37,284 bases of DNA, taken from positions 1 to 37,284 of the forward strand of contig JAERRW010000015.1 of assembly GCA_016735235.1 (NCBI GenBank), given 5' to 3'. The translations under genes and the position numbers were made by a program. The stretch comes from Sulfurospirillum sp. (GTDB lineage: Bacteria > Campylobacterota > Campylobacteria > Campylobacterales > Sulfurospirillaceae). A model generated the notes under the pieces. The model ran no database searches. It was not told the origin of the DNA and saw nothing but the letters and a program-made list of their open reading frames with translations. Below are positions 24,915-34,904 of the stretch, piece after piece; the first letter of the stretch is position 1, and each line of letters starts with the position of its first letter.

Positions 24915-25939
24915 TGGCTTTTATTGAGATTTCAAAAGAGAATTATCAACACAATATAGAGTATTTGGCAGAAAAAGCTGGTGGAAAAGATAAACTAATG
25001 GTTGTCTTAAAAGATAATGCTTATGGGCATGATTTAGAAATAATGGCTAAATTAGCTTGTGGTTTTGGTATAAAAAAATCTGCTGTAAAAACTCTAAAAG
25101 AGGCAAAAAAGATAAATTTTTTATTTGAAGAAGTTTTAATTTTAGCCGACCACCCAACTCGTAAATTACAAACCGATTCTATATCTTATGCTGTCCATTC
25201 ACTTGAAGGATTAAGAAAATTTCCTAAAAAAAGTTGTGTACATGTCAATGTAGATTCGGGCATGCATAGAAATGGAATTAGCGAAGATGAGTTAAAAGAT
25301 GCTTTTATAGTTATATTAAAAAATGGACTAAACCTAAAAGGTATTTTTACACACTTTAGAAGTGCAGATCAACTTAGTAGCGAACAGTATTGGCAAAATG
25401 AAAATTTTAATAAAATAAAAAAGCAAGCAAAAAAGTTGATTTTAAAATACAACCTACCTATGCCAAAGTTTCATTCTTGTAACTCTTCTTCTCTCTTAAG
25501 AAGAGAAGAACCGCTAGAAGATGATTTTGCAAGGTGCGGTATATCTACCTATGGTTATACTCACATTCATGAAAGTTTCGGAGAGTTTGACTTGAAACCT
25601 GTTATGTCATTATGGGCGCAAAAACTTAGCACTAGAAATTTAAATAGAGGTGAAAGAGTTGGGTACGGCGGTGTGTATGAGCTTTTAAAAAATGACATGG
25701 TATCAACTTATGACATAGGTTATGGAGATGGTTTTTTTAGACATGATGGACAAAACGAACTTATTTTAGAAGGCAAAAATGTATGCGGAAGAGTTTCAAT
25801 GGATAGCATGTGTTTTTTAGGAGATGCAAAAAAAGTCTGTTTATTTAAAGATGCTTATTACCTTGCAAAAAAATTTAACACTATAACTTATGACATTATT
25901 GTTAAATTATCACCATATATAAAAAAAGTGGTAGTATAG
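24914..25939 (+). CDS. alr: Alanine racemase
   Basis: Alr is a PLP enzyme that converts L- to D-alanine for peptidoglycan. The 341-residue protein has the PLP lysine in VLKDNAYGHD (Lys33), VNVDSGMHRNGI, FTHFRSAD, FHSCNSSS, RCGISTYGY and the second catalytic residue Tyr251 in RVGYGGVYEL, followed by IGYGDGFFR and GRVSMDSM. It is somewhat shorter than usual (about 360). Start is GTG at 24914. A 9-bp inverted repeat (25486-25510) lies inside the gene at a Ser-Ser-Leu-Leu-Arg-Arg-Glu-Glu run. Confidence 0.93.
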   Translation: MAFIEISKENYQHNIEYLAEKAGGKDKLMVVLKDNAYGHDLEIMAKLACGFGIKKSAVKTLKEAKKINFLFEEVLILADHPTRKLQTDSISYAVHSLEGLRKFPKKSCVHVNVDSGMHRNGISEDELKDAFIVILKNGLNLKGIFTHFRSADQLSSEQYWQNENFNKIKKQAKKLILKYNLPMPKFHSCNSSSLLRREEPLEDDFARCGISTYGYTHIHESFGEFDLKPVMSLWAQKLSTRNLNRGERVGYGGVYELLKNDMVSTYDIGYGDGFFRHDGQNELILEGKNVCGRVSMDSMCFLGDAKKVCLFKDAYYLAKKFNTITYDIIVKLSPYIKKVVV

Positions 25940-25973
25940 CTATCAAAATGTTTTAAATATTCAAGATAAACAT

Positions 25974-27575
25974 TCATGGGTTTTTATCTATATTTTCAGG
26001 CGGTACTCTTTTTGTAGAATGAAGTATATCTACAGTTTGAGTAGGGTATGCAATTTTTATATCATCTTCCTTGTTTATAGTATCTAGTATATCTGCACTT
26101 ATAGTACTTCTTAGCATTAATGTGCCATAAGAATTTGTCATATACCAAGTACTAATAGTCAAGCCATGAGGCTCTAAAAATGAGAATATTCTTGGCTCGA
26201 CATTAGTGTTTTTTAAACTATATTGATGTCTTAGTTGATTCAATCCTCGCCTTGCTATATTAGTGTAACCTTTGGAGTATTTTTTAGTTATCTCTTTTAT
26301 AAGATTTATCGCTTTTTTATGATTTGAATCAAAAGAGATAGTAATATCAATCCCATCCCATACAGTCCTTGAAGTTCCATGTGTATAATTTGCTATTAAT
26401 GTTGTAAATACATAATTATTTGGTATAAAAACAACTCTGCCAGCGCGTCTATTGTGCATGTAGCTAGTCAATGTTATATCTTCTAAAATAGTTATTCTTA
26501 AAAGTGATATATCTATAATATCTCCAACATAAGGAAGCCCATCTTTTTGCACTTTTACTCTATCGCCAACATGAAAACTTCCACCAAAAACTATAACCAT
26601 CCAACCAAGAATACTCATAAACCAATCTTTCATGGCTATAGCAATACCAGCTGACGCAAAACCTAAAACTGTTACAAAGTACGATACATTTTCTATATAT
26701 GAAAAAAGTAAAATAAGAACTATTAAAGTAAAATTGATTAAGTTTATGGCCTTATTTGCCATATAAAATCTCTCATTATCTTTTATATATTTTTTTATAA
26801 TAAATTTAAAAATAAAAGAGATGCCTATAACTACCAAAATAAAAATACCTATATTAAAAGCTCTTTTTACCTGAATTGCTATAGAATCACTTACTTCAAG
26901 TCTCACTCTATCAACTTTTTTTGAATAGACATCATAAGTTGTTTTTGCTAATTCATAAGCACTTGTAAAAGCTAAAATATCTTGAGAAATAATAAAAAAT
27001 CTCTCTTCGTTTATTGGTATTGGCTGAAGAATATATATCTCTTTCAATAACTCATCTTGCTCTTTTAGTTTATCTATCAAATATTTTAAAGAGTCTATTT
27101 TATTTTTGTAATTTTTTCTATCTTGTTCTATCTGTTTTATGTATGAATAAGCTGTAACAACAGAAAGAGGATTATCGATTTCAGGTTTTATAGCTAATTC
27201 ACTAGGTTTTATTATTTTTAAAAATGGAGAATTTTTGTATTCTGTCAATAGTTCTATCTGTTTTTCTAGCCTATCTTGCTCTTTTAAAATATTTTTTAAT
27301 TCTTCTTTTGAATCTTGATCTCTTCTTATTGATAATTTTTGAATACTATTGTCAACTATATCTAACTCTTGAATCAAATCCTGATAAGTGTTATAGTTCT
27401 CATAACCTATAAGCCAAATATTATTTTTTAAATCCATTTTTATATCTATTATATGCTCATTTACTGCACTTATCTTTAGCTCAACACTCTCATTAATATC
27501 GTTGTTTATCTCTTCATTAAGTGCTAAAAGTGTTGTGCCTGAAAATAGTAAAAAAAACAGTAAAGCTCTTAACAT
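25974..27575 (-). CDS. MscS-family mechanosensitive channel with periplasmic domain
   Basis: MscS-type channels open under membrane tension to release solutes. The 533-residue protein has a signal peptide (residues 1-18, ending LLALNEE), a long coiled-coil-prone periplasmic region to about 240, several membrane helices (about 243-310), and the pore helix LGFASAGIAIAMKDWFMSILGWMVI followed by the beta domain HVGDRVKVQKDGLPYVGDIIDISLLRITILED. It is much longer than E. coli MscS (286), resembling the larger Ybd/MscM-type members. Its ATG overlaps the aroB stop by 7 nt. Confidence 0.88.
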   Translation of the reverse strand: MLRALLFFLLFSGTTLLALNEEINNDINESVELKISAVNEHIIDIKMDLKNNIWLIGYENYNTYQDLIQELDIVDNSIQKLSIRRDQDSKEELKNILKEQDRLEKQIELLTEYKNSPFLKIIKPSELAIKPEIDNPLSVVTAYSYIKQIEQDRKNYKNKIDSLKYLIDKLKEQDELLKEIYILQPIPINEERFFIISQDILAFTSAYELAKTTYDVYSKKVDRVRLEVSDSIAIQVKRAFNIGIFILVVIGISFIFKFIIKKYIKDNERFYMANKAINLINFTLIVLILLFSYIENVSYFVTVLGFASAGIAIAMKDWFMSILGWMVIVFGGSFHVGDRVKVQKDGLPYVGDIIDISLLRITILEDITLTSYMHNRRAGRVVFIPNNYVFTTLIANYTHGTSRTVWDGIDITISFDSNHKKAINLIKEITKKYSKGYTNIARRGLNQLRHQYSLKNTNVEPRIFSFLEPHGLTISTWYMTNSYGTLMLRSTISADILDTINKEDDIKIAYPTQTVDILHSTKRVPPENIDKNP

Positions 27576-28606
27576 GTAAAATTCCTTAAAATGTTTAGTA
27601 AAATTTCTTTTTCTAAATTTTCTTTTATTGAAAAATTTCCGATAGAGTGCGGTAGTATAAATTTTATTTTTTTATTTAAACTCTTTTTGTCTAAATAAAA
27701 TCTATCATAAAATTTATCTACAGATTGTATCTTATAAGTTACTGGCAAACTATATTTTAAAAGCAATTTTTTCACTCTTTTAGCCTCGCTTTCACTTAAA
27801 ATATCAAGCTTGCAAGCCAATTCATTTGCCATAACAATACCAATAGATACAGCCTCACCATGTAGATATTTGCTATATTTTGTCTCATTTTCAATAACAT
27901 GTCCAAAAGTGTGACCATAATTTAAAACTGCTCTTATGCCTTCTTCTCGTACATCACGGCTTACAACATCAGCTTTTATTAAAATAGATTTTTCAATAGC
28001 ATGTTGGAGATTGTCATCCACATGTAGAGAGTTTATTTCTAGCCACTCAAAAAAATCTTTATCAAAAGTTATTGCCATTTTTATTATTTCTGCCATGCCC
28101 GCATTAAACTCTCTGCTTGGAAGAGTTTTTAAAAAAACTGTTTCACAATAGACTGCGCTAGGTTGCCAAAACGCACCTATTAAGTTTTTTCCATATTGGT
28201 TATTTATGCCTGTTTTTCCACCTACACTAGCATCAACTTGAGCCAATAGTGTGGTAGGAACTTGTATAAAATCTATGCCTCTTTGATAAATTGACGCTGC
28301 AAAACCTGTCATATCGCCAATAACTCCACCTCCGAATGCAATTAAAACAGATTTTCTATCACATCTAAACTTAAAACATTCCTCTAGAATGCTATTTAAA
28401 GTATCAATATTTTTGTATTTCTCTCCATCTAAAACAGTAACTACATGGCACTCTAGTGCATTAATTTTACTTAAAATAGTCTTTATGTGTAAAGTGCTTA
28501 CTGTCGGATTTGTAACAATAACTACTTTTGTATCTAATTCTATTTTAGTCAATTCATCTATATATACTATATAGGATTTTTCTTTTAAATCTATGTTTAT
28601 CTGCAT
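27569..28606 (-). CDS. aroB: 3-dehydroquinate synthase
   Basis: AroB converts DAHP to 3-dehydroquinate, step two of the shikimate pathway, using NAD and a divalent metal. The 345-residue protein has the NAD loop AFGGGVIGDMTGFAASIYQRG, PTTLLAQVDASVGGKTGINN, NLIGAFWQP, LNYGHTFGHVIE and HGEAVSIGIVMA with metal-binding histidines. Length is normal. The ATG at 28606 lies 4 nt after the stop of the TrkA-like gene and the stop overlaps the channel gene, so the three form an operon. Confidence 0.96.
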   Translation of the reverse strand: MQINIDLKEKSYIVYIDELTKIELDTKVVIVTNPTVSTLHIKTILSKINALECHVVTVLDGEKYKNIDTLNSILEECFKFRCDRKSVLIAFGGGVIGDMTGFAASIYQRGIDFIQVPTTLLAQVDASVGGKTGINNQYGKNLIGAFWQPSAVYCETVFLKTLPSREFNAGMAEIIKMAITFDKDFFEWLEINSLHVDDNLQHAIEKSILIKADVVSRDVREEGIRAVLNYGHTFGHVIENETKYSKYLHGEAVSIGIVMANELACKLDILSESEAKRVKKLLLKYSLPVTYKIQSVDKFYDRFYLDKKSLNKKIKFILPHSIGNFSIKENLEKEILLNILRNFTC

Positions 28607-28610
28607 GGTA

Positions 28611-30014
28611 TTACGTATGCATCGGAATAAATAGTTGATAAGAGTCTGCTAATTTAAATGATAGCTTCTCCATGTCGGTTGAAAATGCTGAAAAAATATC
28701 TGTTTTTATAATTTTATTGTGAAATGGAACAAACTGAAGAATATCATCTCTATATCTTAATTTTAGCAAAGGGTTGCTATTTTCATTTATAATTTCAACT
28801 TTTTGATTAAATAGCTTTGAAAGATTATAAAAATGCTCTGCTAATGAATTTTTTTTGTTTAAATTATCTGGATTAAAATTATAGAGTTTTATGTTTAAAT
28901 TTAATTGAGCACAAAGATCAAAAATAACTGTTGACTCTTTTTCTATATCTTCATGACTATTACTTAAAACCACTCCTTCAGTAAGATTTGAAAATCCAAA
29001 AATACCCATCTTTAAAACTGGTAATTTTGATTGATAAAGTAGATGCATATGACTTATAAAAAATTCATTGGTAACAACTATAAGTCCTATATCTTTTTCA
29101 CTTAAATCTTCTTTCATAACACTCTCAACACTTCTATTGTAGTAGTCAATCTCTACGCTTATGTGATTACTGCCATAACTCTTTAATTTGTTAAAAGTTT
29201 CAGAACATGTAGAGTTGATAATTTTTATATGTAATTTCATGCTACTTATTTTTGAGTGCAAAAGAAGAGCATCGTTAACTAATTCATCTATCTCTTTTGA
29301 ACTCATATCTAGCATATTAACTAAACAGTAGATACTACTACCAAACGGTGCGGGAAACTGTCCTAACTCACTTTTAATACTTCTATAAACACTTTGTAAA
29401 ACAATGGGATCACCAACAGCTAGAATTATGTCATTTGGTTGTATCATTAAAGTTGGTCGCGGAAGTACAAAAGAATTAGCTCTATATATGCCCGAAATTT
29501 TCCACTTTTTTTGTACAATTGAAGCTAAGTGTCTATAGACATATGAGCTGCCTATTGGTACTTTAATCTCCATAATCTCGCCTATACCTAAACCAACATT
29601 TTGTGCAACTACTGGCATATTGGGAAGAAAATCAACAAAACGAGAACTAAGAATATCACGAGAACTAAGAATTTTTAATCTACTATCATCAAATTCTAGC
29701 ACCCATTTATTTAAAAGTATTATTTGTACTTCTTTGTTTAAAGCTCTAATATTGTCATATACTCCTACAGCATCTATCTTTTTAGAGACAATAATCATAA
29801 TTTGATGATAACCACGACCAACAAGAAGAGAGAGTTTTTTAAAACTTGTTGGATCAAAATTATGGAAAGTAAAATTTTCCAACTTTTTTAAAGGCACAGT
29901 TTTATCTCTATAAGCTACAACATCATAAAAGTTGTCACTATTTGTGTTATTCATAACACTTTCTAAAAAATGTTTTGCTAAAATACCATCAGCGATTATA
30001 AGAATTTTTTTCAT
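28611..30014 (-). CDS. TrkA-C (RCK-type) domain protein
   Basis: The track's ORF extends to 30095, but the likely start is the ATG at 30014 ([20 protein letters not shown]), giving 467 residues and avoiding overlap with tgt. The N-terminal 150 residues look like a degenerate Rossmann domain without a clean GxGxxG. Residues about 165-240 ([20 protein letters not shown]...[13 protein letters not shown]) match a TrkA-C domain, a ligand-binding module of potassium transport regulators. The remaining 230 residues are unassigned. The role is probably ion-transport regulation. An 18-bp imperfect tandem repeat (29640-29675) encodes [12 protein letters not shown]. Its promoter lies so close that the mRNA may be leaderless. 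Confidence 0.75.
   Translation of the reverse strand: MKKILIIADGILAKHFLESVMNNTNSDNFYDVVAYRDKTVPLKKLENFTFHNFDPTSFKKLSLLVGRGYHQIMIIVSKKIDAVGVYDNIRALNKEVQIILLNKWVLEFDDSRLKILSSRDILSSRFVDFLPNMPVVAQNVGLGIGEIMEIKVPIGSSYVYRHLASIVQKKWKISGIYRANSFVLPRPTLMIQPNDIILAVGDPIVLQSVYRSIKSELGQFPAPFGSSIYCLVNMLDMSSKEIDELVNDALLLHSKISSMKLHIKIINSTCSETFNKLKSYGSNHISVEIDYYNRSVESVMKEDLSEKDIGLIVVTNEFFISHMHLLYQSKLPVLKMGIFGFSNLTEGVVLSNSHEDIEKESTVIFDLCAQLNLNIKLYNFNPDNLNKKNSLAEHFYNLSKLFNQKVEIINENSNPLLKLRYRDDILQFVPFHNKIIKTDIFSAFSTDMEKLSFKLADSYQLFIPMHT
29640..29675. repeat. 18-bp in-frame tandem duplication
   Basis: Two adjacent 18-bp units beginning ACGAGAACTAAGAA, 16 of 18 positions identical, lie inside the TrkA-like gene and encode ILSSRD followed by ILSSRF. 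This looks like a fairly recent small duplication; the frame is kept. Confidence 0.75.
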
Positions 30015-30021
30015 AAGGATA

Positions 30022-30030
30022 ATTATAGCA
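30022..30030 (-). promoter_or_regulatory. Extended -10 promoter for the TrkA-like gene, near-leaderless
   Basis: Reading leftward, TTGCTATAATT gives a perfect TATAAT with an upstream TGC. Only 7 nt separate it from the ATG at 30014, so transcription should start at or within a couple of bases of the start codon, and no ribosome-binding purine stretch is present. The whole gap between this gene and tgt is 18 nt, so the -35 region lies inside tgt. Confidence 0.5.
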
Positions 30031-30032
30031 AA

Positions 30033-31160
30033 ATGAAGTTTAATATAGATAATAGAGATGGAAATGCTAGAGCAACTACCATCAAAACCGCACATAGTAC
30101 AATAAAAACTCCAGTTTTTATGCCAGTTGGAACAGCAGGAAGTGTTAAAAGTTTAGATGCAAAAGATATAGCAGAGGAACTTGGAGCAAAAATAATTTTA
30201 GGTAATACTTATCACTTATATCTTAGACCAAACGATAAGATCATAAAACACTTTGGAGGACTTCATGGTTTTACTAAATTTCAAAACAGTTTTTTAACAG
30301 ATAGTGGCGGATTTCAAGCTTTTAGTCTTAGCAATATATCTAAGGCAGACAAAAATGGAATTATGTTTAAAAGCCATATAGATGGAAGTAAGCACTATTT
30401 TACTCCTAAGAAAGTTTTAGATATCCAATATAATCTAAACTCCGATATAATGATGATACTTGACGACCTAGTAGCACTCCCAGCAAGTAATGAGAGAGTA
30501 GCCCTAAGCATACAAAGAACAACAAATTGGGCAAAAGAGGCTATTGATCACCACAAAAGTCAAAAAGCAAAAGGTATAGGCTTAAATCAAAATATTTTTG
30601 CTATTATACAAGGCGGAACAAATAAAGAAGCAAGACAAATATCGGCAAACCAACTTTGTGCTTTAGAAGATTATGATGGCTATGCTATAGGTGGGCTTAG
30701 TGTTGGTGAAAAAAATCAAGACATGTACGATACAGTAGAATGGACAACTCAATTTATGCCTGAAAATAAACCACGCTATCTTATGGGTGTCGGAACTCCT
30801 GAAGATTTAGTAGAGAATGTTGAACGAGGAGTAGACATGTTTGACTGTGTAATGCCAACAAGAAATGCAAGAAACGGAACTCTTTTTACCTCTTTTGGTA
30901 AAATAAATATAAAATTATCAAAATTAAAACTAGATGACAATAAAATAGACCTTAAATGCAACTGTTATACATGTAAAAACTACAGTCGTGGCTACATGTC
31001 TCATCTATTTCGTACTCGTGAACTAACATATTTTAGACTAGCAAGTTTACATAATCTACACTACTATATGACACTTATGAAGAAAATGAGGGAAGCAATA
31101 CTGGTGGGTAAATTTAATGAATTTAAAAAAGATTTTTACAATAAACGAAATATAGTTTAA
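30033..31160 (+). CDS. tgt: Queuine/preQ1 tRNA-ribosyltransferase
   Basis: Tgt swaps guanine-34 for preQ1 in GUN-anticodon tRNAs, a step of queuosine synthesis. The 375-residue protein has ETPxFMPVGT-like [25 protein letters not shown], the general-base Asp90 in [16 protein letters not shown], the nucleophile Asp271 in [14 protein letters not shown], and the zinc site C-x-C-x2-C (CNCYTC) with a later histidine in [10 protein letters not shown]. Length and N-terminus match the family. Its ribosome site AAGGA lies 13 nt upstream, rather far. Its stop shares TTAA with the nhaA stop on the other strand. Confidence 0.97.
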   Translation: MKFNIDNRDGNARATTIKTAHSTIKTPVFMPVGTAGSVKSLDAKDIAEELGAKIILGNTYHLYLRPNDKIIKHFGGLHGFTKFQNSFLTDSGGFQAFSLSNISKADKNGIMFKSHIDGSKHYFTPKKVLDIQYNLNSDIMMILDDLVALPASNERVALSIQRTTNWAKEAIDHHKSQKAKGIGLNQNIFAIIQGGTNKEARQISANQLCALEDYDGYAIGGLSVGEKNQDMYDTVEWTTQFMPENKPRYLMGVGTPEDLVENVERGVDMFDCVMPTRNARNGTLFTSFGKINIKLSKLKLDDNKIDLKCNCYTCKNYSRGYMSHLFRTRELTYFRLASLHNLHYYMTLMKKMREAILVGKFNEFKKDFYNKRNIV

Positions 31161-32503
31161 ATTACTACAGTATCTTCTCTTTTTGCTACATATTTTAACC
31201 AAAAAAATCCAAATAATCCAGCAAACAGTGAAGCTACTATAATACCAATTTTAGCTTGATAAACAAGATTAGGCTCATTTATAAATGCTAAATCTGCAAC
31301 AAATATTGACATGGTAAAACCTATGCCTCCAAGAAATGAGACACCAAATATTTGGCTCATGGTACTCCCCTTTGGTAATTGTGCAATTTTAAATTTGATT
31401 GCTAACCATGAAACACCAAATATACCTAAAACTTTTCCAAAAATAAGACCAGCTATAATCCCAAGAGATATAGGCTCGACAATAGTACCAATAGAGTTAA
31501 AATCTATAGCAATTCCAGCATTAGCAAGTGCAAAAATAGGAATTATAACTAAAGCAACAAGAAGATGTAAATCATATTCAAGTCGTGCGGCGGGAGTACC
31601 AATTGAATCTATTTTATCTTTTATGTTTTGTAATATAGCTTTTTGCTTTTCATTCATTCTTTTATCTTCTACTGTTGCATGGTTATCATAATCATTAAGT
31701 AATTTTTTAGTATTTTTTGTGAAATTTGAAGGAGAATATTTTGGTTTTGATGGTATTGACATAGCCGCAATAACACCAGCTATAGTAGCATGAACACCTG
31801 ATTCAAGCATAAAAAACCACATAAACAGTCCAATAATAAAATATGGTAAAATCATATGAATACCCACACGATTAAATATTACTAAAATCAAAAAAGATAC
31901 TCCAGCTAAAATAAGTGGTAACATGTTAATTGTATCGGTATAAAAAATAGCTATAACTAAAACTGCACCTAAATCATCAACAATTGCAAGAGCAACTAAA
32001 AATGTTACTAGTGTAGTAGGCACTCTTTTACCTAGAAGAACCAATATACTAATAGCAAATGCTATATCTGTTGCCATCGGTATGCCCCAGCCATTTACTC
32101 CTTCACTGCCTGCATTAATGCCTACATATACTAAAGCGGGGAAAACCATACCGCCAATAGCAGCCAATATAGGTAAAATTGCAACTTTAATATTTGAAAG
32201 TTCTCCAACTAGTATTTCTCTTTTAATTTCTAGACCTATTATAAAGAAAAATATAGCCATTAGACCATCGTTAATCCAATGATGTATTGTTTGAGATAGC
32301 TGCCAAGAACCAACTACAAAATCTATTTTTGTATAAAAAAAAGATGTATAAACCTCTGCAAAAGGACTATTTGCTAATATTAGCGCAATTATAGTCATAA
32401 ATATTAAAACAAATCCAGTTGTTGTTTGTGCATGCAAAAAGTGCTCAAATGGTGTTGAAACTTTATTAAAAGCCTTCTCCCATGGAGCATATAATTTTTT
32501 CAT
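31157..32503 (-). CDS. nhaA: Na+/H+ antiporter NhaA
   Basis: NhaA exports sodium (or lithium) in exchange for protons and controls cytoplasmic pH. The 448-residue inner-membrane protein has the paired aspartates in [19 protein letters not shown] (the E. coli Asp163/164 site), [23 protein letters not shown] and [15 protein letters not shown]. It is about 60 residues longer than E. coli NhaA; the excess is mostly a charged cytoplasmic loop ([31 protein letters not shown]). It lies 8 nt after hisD on the same strand and ends the fbaA operon. Confidence 0.96.
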   Translation of the reverse strand: MKKLYAPWEKAFNKVSTPFEHFLHAQTTTGFVLIFMTIIALILANSPFAEVYTSFFYTKIDFVVGSWQLSQTIHHWINDGLMAIFFFIIGLEIKREILVGELSNIKVAILPILAAIGGMVFPALVYVGINAGSEGVNGWGIPMATDIAFAISILVLLGKRVPTTLVTFLVALAIVDDLGAVLVIAIFYTDTINMLPLILAGVSFLILVIFNRVGIHMILPYFIIGLFMWFFMLESGVHATIAGVIAAMSIPSKPKYSPSNFTKNTKKLLNDYDNHATVEDKRMNEKQKAILQNIKDKIDSIGTPAARLEYDLHLLVALVIIPIFALANAGIAIDFNSIGTIVEPISLGIIAGLIFGKVLGIFGVSWLAIKFKIAQLPKGSTMSQIFGVSFLGGIGFTMSIFVADLAFINEPNLVYQAKIGIIVASLFAGLFGFFWLKYVAKREDTVVI

Positions 32504-32511
32504 CTGTTTTC

Positions 32512-33801
32512 CTACTTTAATCTCTCTAATACTGAAGACTCATGAGCCCCTAATCCTTCTGCTCGTGCCATAATAGCACACTCATGACCTATCTCTTTTA
32601 TGCCATTTTGACTCATGCAAATAATAGAAGATTTTTTCAAAAAATTTTCAACACCAAGCGGAGAGTAGAACTTTGCTGTTCCTCCAGTTGGTAAAGTATG
32701 ATTTGGTCCTGCTATATAATCACCTATAGGTTCTGGGGTATATCTACCCATAAAAATTGCACCTGCATGTTTTATATGAGGCAATAAATCAAATGGTTCT
32801 TTTGTCATTATTTCAAGATGTTCTGGTGCTATCTCATTCATAAGATTAACTGCTTCTTCCATATTTTTAGTTACTATAATAACTCCACGCTCTTTTATTG
32901 AACATGTAGCTATCTTTTTTCTATCTAGCTTATCTAGCCATTCATATACCTTTTTACTTGTTTCATCTGCAATAAGTTGTGAAGGAGTTATAAGAATTGA
33001 GCTTGCCATCTCATCATGCTCTGCTTGACTTAGTAAATCTATAGCTAAAAAATTACAGTCCGCACTCTCGTCTGCTAAAATTCCTATCTCACTTGGTCCG
33101 GCAATCATATCTATATTAACTTCGCCAAAAACAAGCTTTTTTGCTGCTGCTACAAAAATATTACCCGGTCCTGTTATAACATCAACCTTTGGAATAGTTT
33201 TAGTTCCATAAGCCATAGCAGCCACAGCACTTGCTCCTCCAACTTTATAAGCTTTTTTTATACCACAAAAATGCATAGTTGCCAATAGAAGTGAATTTAA
33301 TTCATTATATGGTGCTGGTGTACAAACTACTATTTTTTTAACACCGGCTACTATTGCGGGAATTGCATTCATAAGAAGTGAGCTAGGATACGCTGCTTTG
33401 CCTCCGGGTATATAAAGACCCGCACAATCCACTGGAGTAACCTTTTGACCTAAAATATTACCGTTATCTTCAAAATCTAACCAAGAAGTTGGTTTTTGTT
33501 TTTCATGATAAGTTTTAATCCTATTATAAGCCAATTGCAAAGCATCTTTTAAATTTGGTTCTAGCTCATCATAAGCTTTTTTCATAATATCACAAGTTAT
33601 CTCTAGCTCTTCATCGCAATTTGGAATCCAATTATCAAATTTTTTTATATCTTTTTTTAAGGCTTCATTACCTTGATTTTTTATCTCATAAAGTATATTT
33701 GAAACAACTTTAGACGCATTATCTATCTCGATACTTCCTCGTTGCAACAATTTGTTAAATTGACTCTTGAAATTAATATCATTAGTATGTATCTGTCTCA
33801 T
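32512..33801 (-). CDS. hisD: Histidinol dehydrogenase
   Basis: HisD oxidises histidinol to histidine in two NAD-dependent steps using zinc. The 429-residue protein has VTPVDCAGLYIPGGKAAYPSSLLMNAIPA, KVGGASAVAAMAYGT, DVITGPGNIFVAAAKK, IDMIAGPSEIGILADE, LLSQAEHDEMASSILIT, NEIAPEHLEIM and GPNHTLPTGGTAKFYSPLG, covering the metal and catalytic residues. Length is normal. No other his gene is in the window. It sits 27 nt after fbaA. Confidence 0.97.
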   Translation of the reverse strand: MRQIHTNDINFKSQFNKLLQRGSIEIDNASKVVSNILYEIKNQGNEALKKDIKKFDNWIPNCDEELEITCDIMKKAYDELEPNLKDALQLAYNRIKTYHEKQKPTSWLDFEDNGNILGQKVTPVDCAGLYIPGGKAAYPSSLLMNAIPAIVAGVKKIVVCTPAPYNELNSLLLATMHFCGIKKAYKVGGASAVAAMAYGTKTIPKVDVITGPGNIFVAAAKKLVFGEVNIDMIAGPSEIGILADESADCNFLAIDLLSQAEHDEMASSILITPSQLIADETSKKVYEWLDKLDRKKIATCSIKERGVIIVTKNMEEAVNLMNEIAPEHLEIMTKEPFDLLPHIKHAGAIFMGRYTPEPIGDYIAGPNHTLPTGGTAKFYSPLGVENFLKKSSIICMSQNGIKEIGHECAIMARAEGLGAHESSVLERLK

Positions 33802-33828
33802 ATTTGCTCTTGCATCTCTATTGTACTC

Positions 33829-34896
33829 TTAATTTCTATTTAAGCATTTCAAATCTTTAAATGCCTGATTAACTCTTTTTATTGTAGCATTTTCGCCAGC
33901 TCTTAACCATTTCCTTGGGTCATAATATTTTTTATTTGGCTGATCGCCACCTTGAGGATTTCCTATTTGAGTTTGAAGATAAGCCTTATTATTCTCAATG
34001 TACTCTTTTGTTCCCTTCCAAAAAGACCACTGTGTATCTGTATCAATATTCATCTTAACAACACCATACTCTATTGCTTCATGTATATCGGCTAGCTTAC
34101 TTCCACTTCCTCCATGAAACACAAAATTTACTGGTTTTTCTGAAGTATTAAATTTTTCTTGAATATATTTTTGAGAATTATCAAGTATCTTTGGGGTTAA
34201 ATTAACATTACCAGGTTTATATACACCATGAACATTACCAAAAGAAGCTGCAATAGTAAAATTAGAACCAATATCCATTAGTCTTTCATATGCATAAGCC
34301 ACATCTTCTGGTTGAGTATATAGTGCGGAATTATCTAAATGAGTATTATCCACACCATCTTCTTCACCGCCTGTACAACCTAATTCTATCTCAAGAGTCA
34401 TACCAATTTTACTCATTCTTTTATGATACTTCACACATGTATCTATATTCTCTTTTAAACTCTCATGCGAGAGGTCAATCATATGAGAACTATACAGAGG
34501 TTTTCCAAGTTTTTTAAAATGAGTTTCACTTGCATCTAGTAGCCCGTCTATCCAAGGAAGGAGTTTTCTTGATGCATGATCTGTATGGAGAACAACACAA
34601 ACACCATAAGCCTCCGCTACTGTATGCACATGTAAAGCCCCACTAATAGCACCTAAAATACTTGAGTTTATACTACTTAAGCCTTCGCCTGCATAAAATT
34701 GAGCTCCACCATTGGAAAATTGTACAACAATAGGAGAGTCCGCATTTTTTGCAGACTCTAGTACCGCATTTATAGAGTTTGTACTTACTACATTTACCGC
34801 TGGAATAGCACAATGATTTGCTTTAGCTATTTTAAATACTTTTTGAACATCATCACCGCTTAAAACTCCAGGTTTTAGAACATCAAATAACGACAT
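33829..34896 (-). CDS. fbaA: Fructose-bisphosphate aldolase, class II
   Basis: Zinc-dependent aldolase of glycolysis and gluconeogenesis. The 355-residue protein carries VVLHTDHASRKLLPWIDGLLDA (zinc histidine), TLEIELGCTGGEEDGVDN, FGNVHGVYKPGNV, NFVFHGGSGSKLADI and VKMNIDTDTQWSFW. The length and insertions fit class IIA (E. coli FbaA). The ATG at 34896 lies 8 nt after the isomerase gene. PEB4-fba adjacency is also known from Campylobacter jejuni. Confidence 0.97.
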   Translation of the reverse strand: MSLFDVLKPGVLSGDDVQKVFKIAKANHCAIPAVNVVSTNSINAVLESAKNADSPIVVQFSNGGAQFYAGEGLSSINSSILGAISGALHVHTVAEAYGVCVVLHTDHASRKLLPWIDGLLDASETHFKKLGKPLYSSHMIDLSHESLKENIDTCVKYHKRMSKIGMTLEIELGCTGGEEDGVDNTHLDNSALYTQPEDVAYAYERLMDIGSNFTIAASFGNVHGVYKPGNVNLTPKILDNSQKYIQEKFNTSEKPVNFVFHGGSGSKLADIHEAIEYGVVKMNIDTDTQWSFWKGTKEYIENNKAYLQTQIGNPQGGDQPNKKYYDPRKWLRAGENATIKRVNQAFKDLKCLNRN

Positions 34897-34904
34897 GTTG
34901 TACC

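Noticed and set aside
25486-25510. 9-bp inverted repeat inside alr
   Set aside because: Built from TTC/GAA-type low-complexity codons (Ser-Ser-Leu-Leu-Arg-Arg-Glu-Glu); likely by chance.
25947-25974. 7-bp AT-rich inverted repeat between convergent alr and mscS genes
   Set aside because: Loop of 14 nt, no T run and no G-C rich stem; too weak to call a terminator.
30015-30095. Upstream extension of the TrkA-like ORF
   Set aside because: It would overlap tgt by 63 nt, and the natural start MKKILIIAD at 30014 has a promoter directly upstream.
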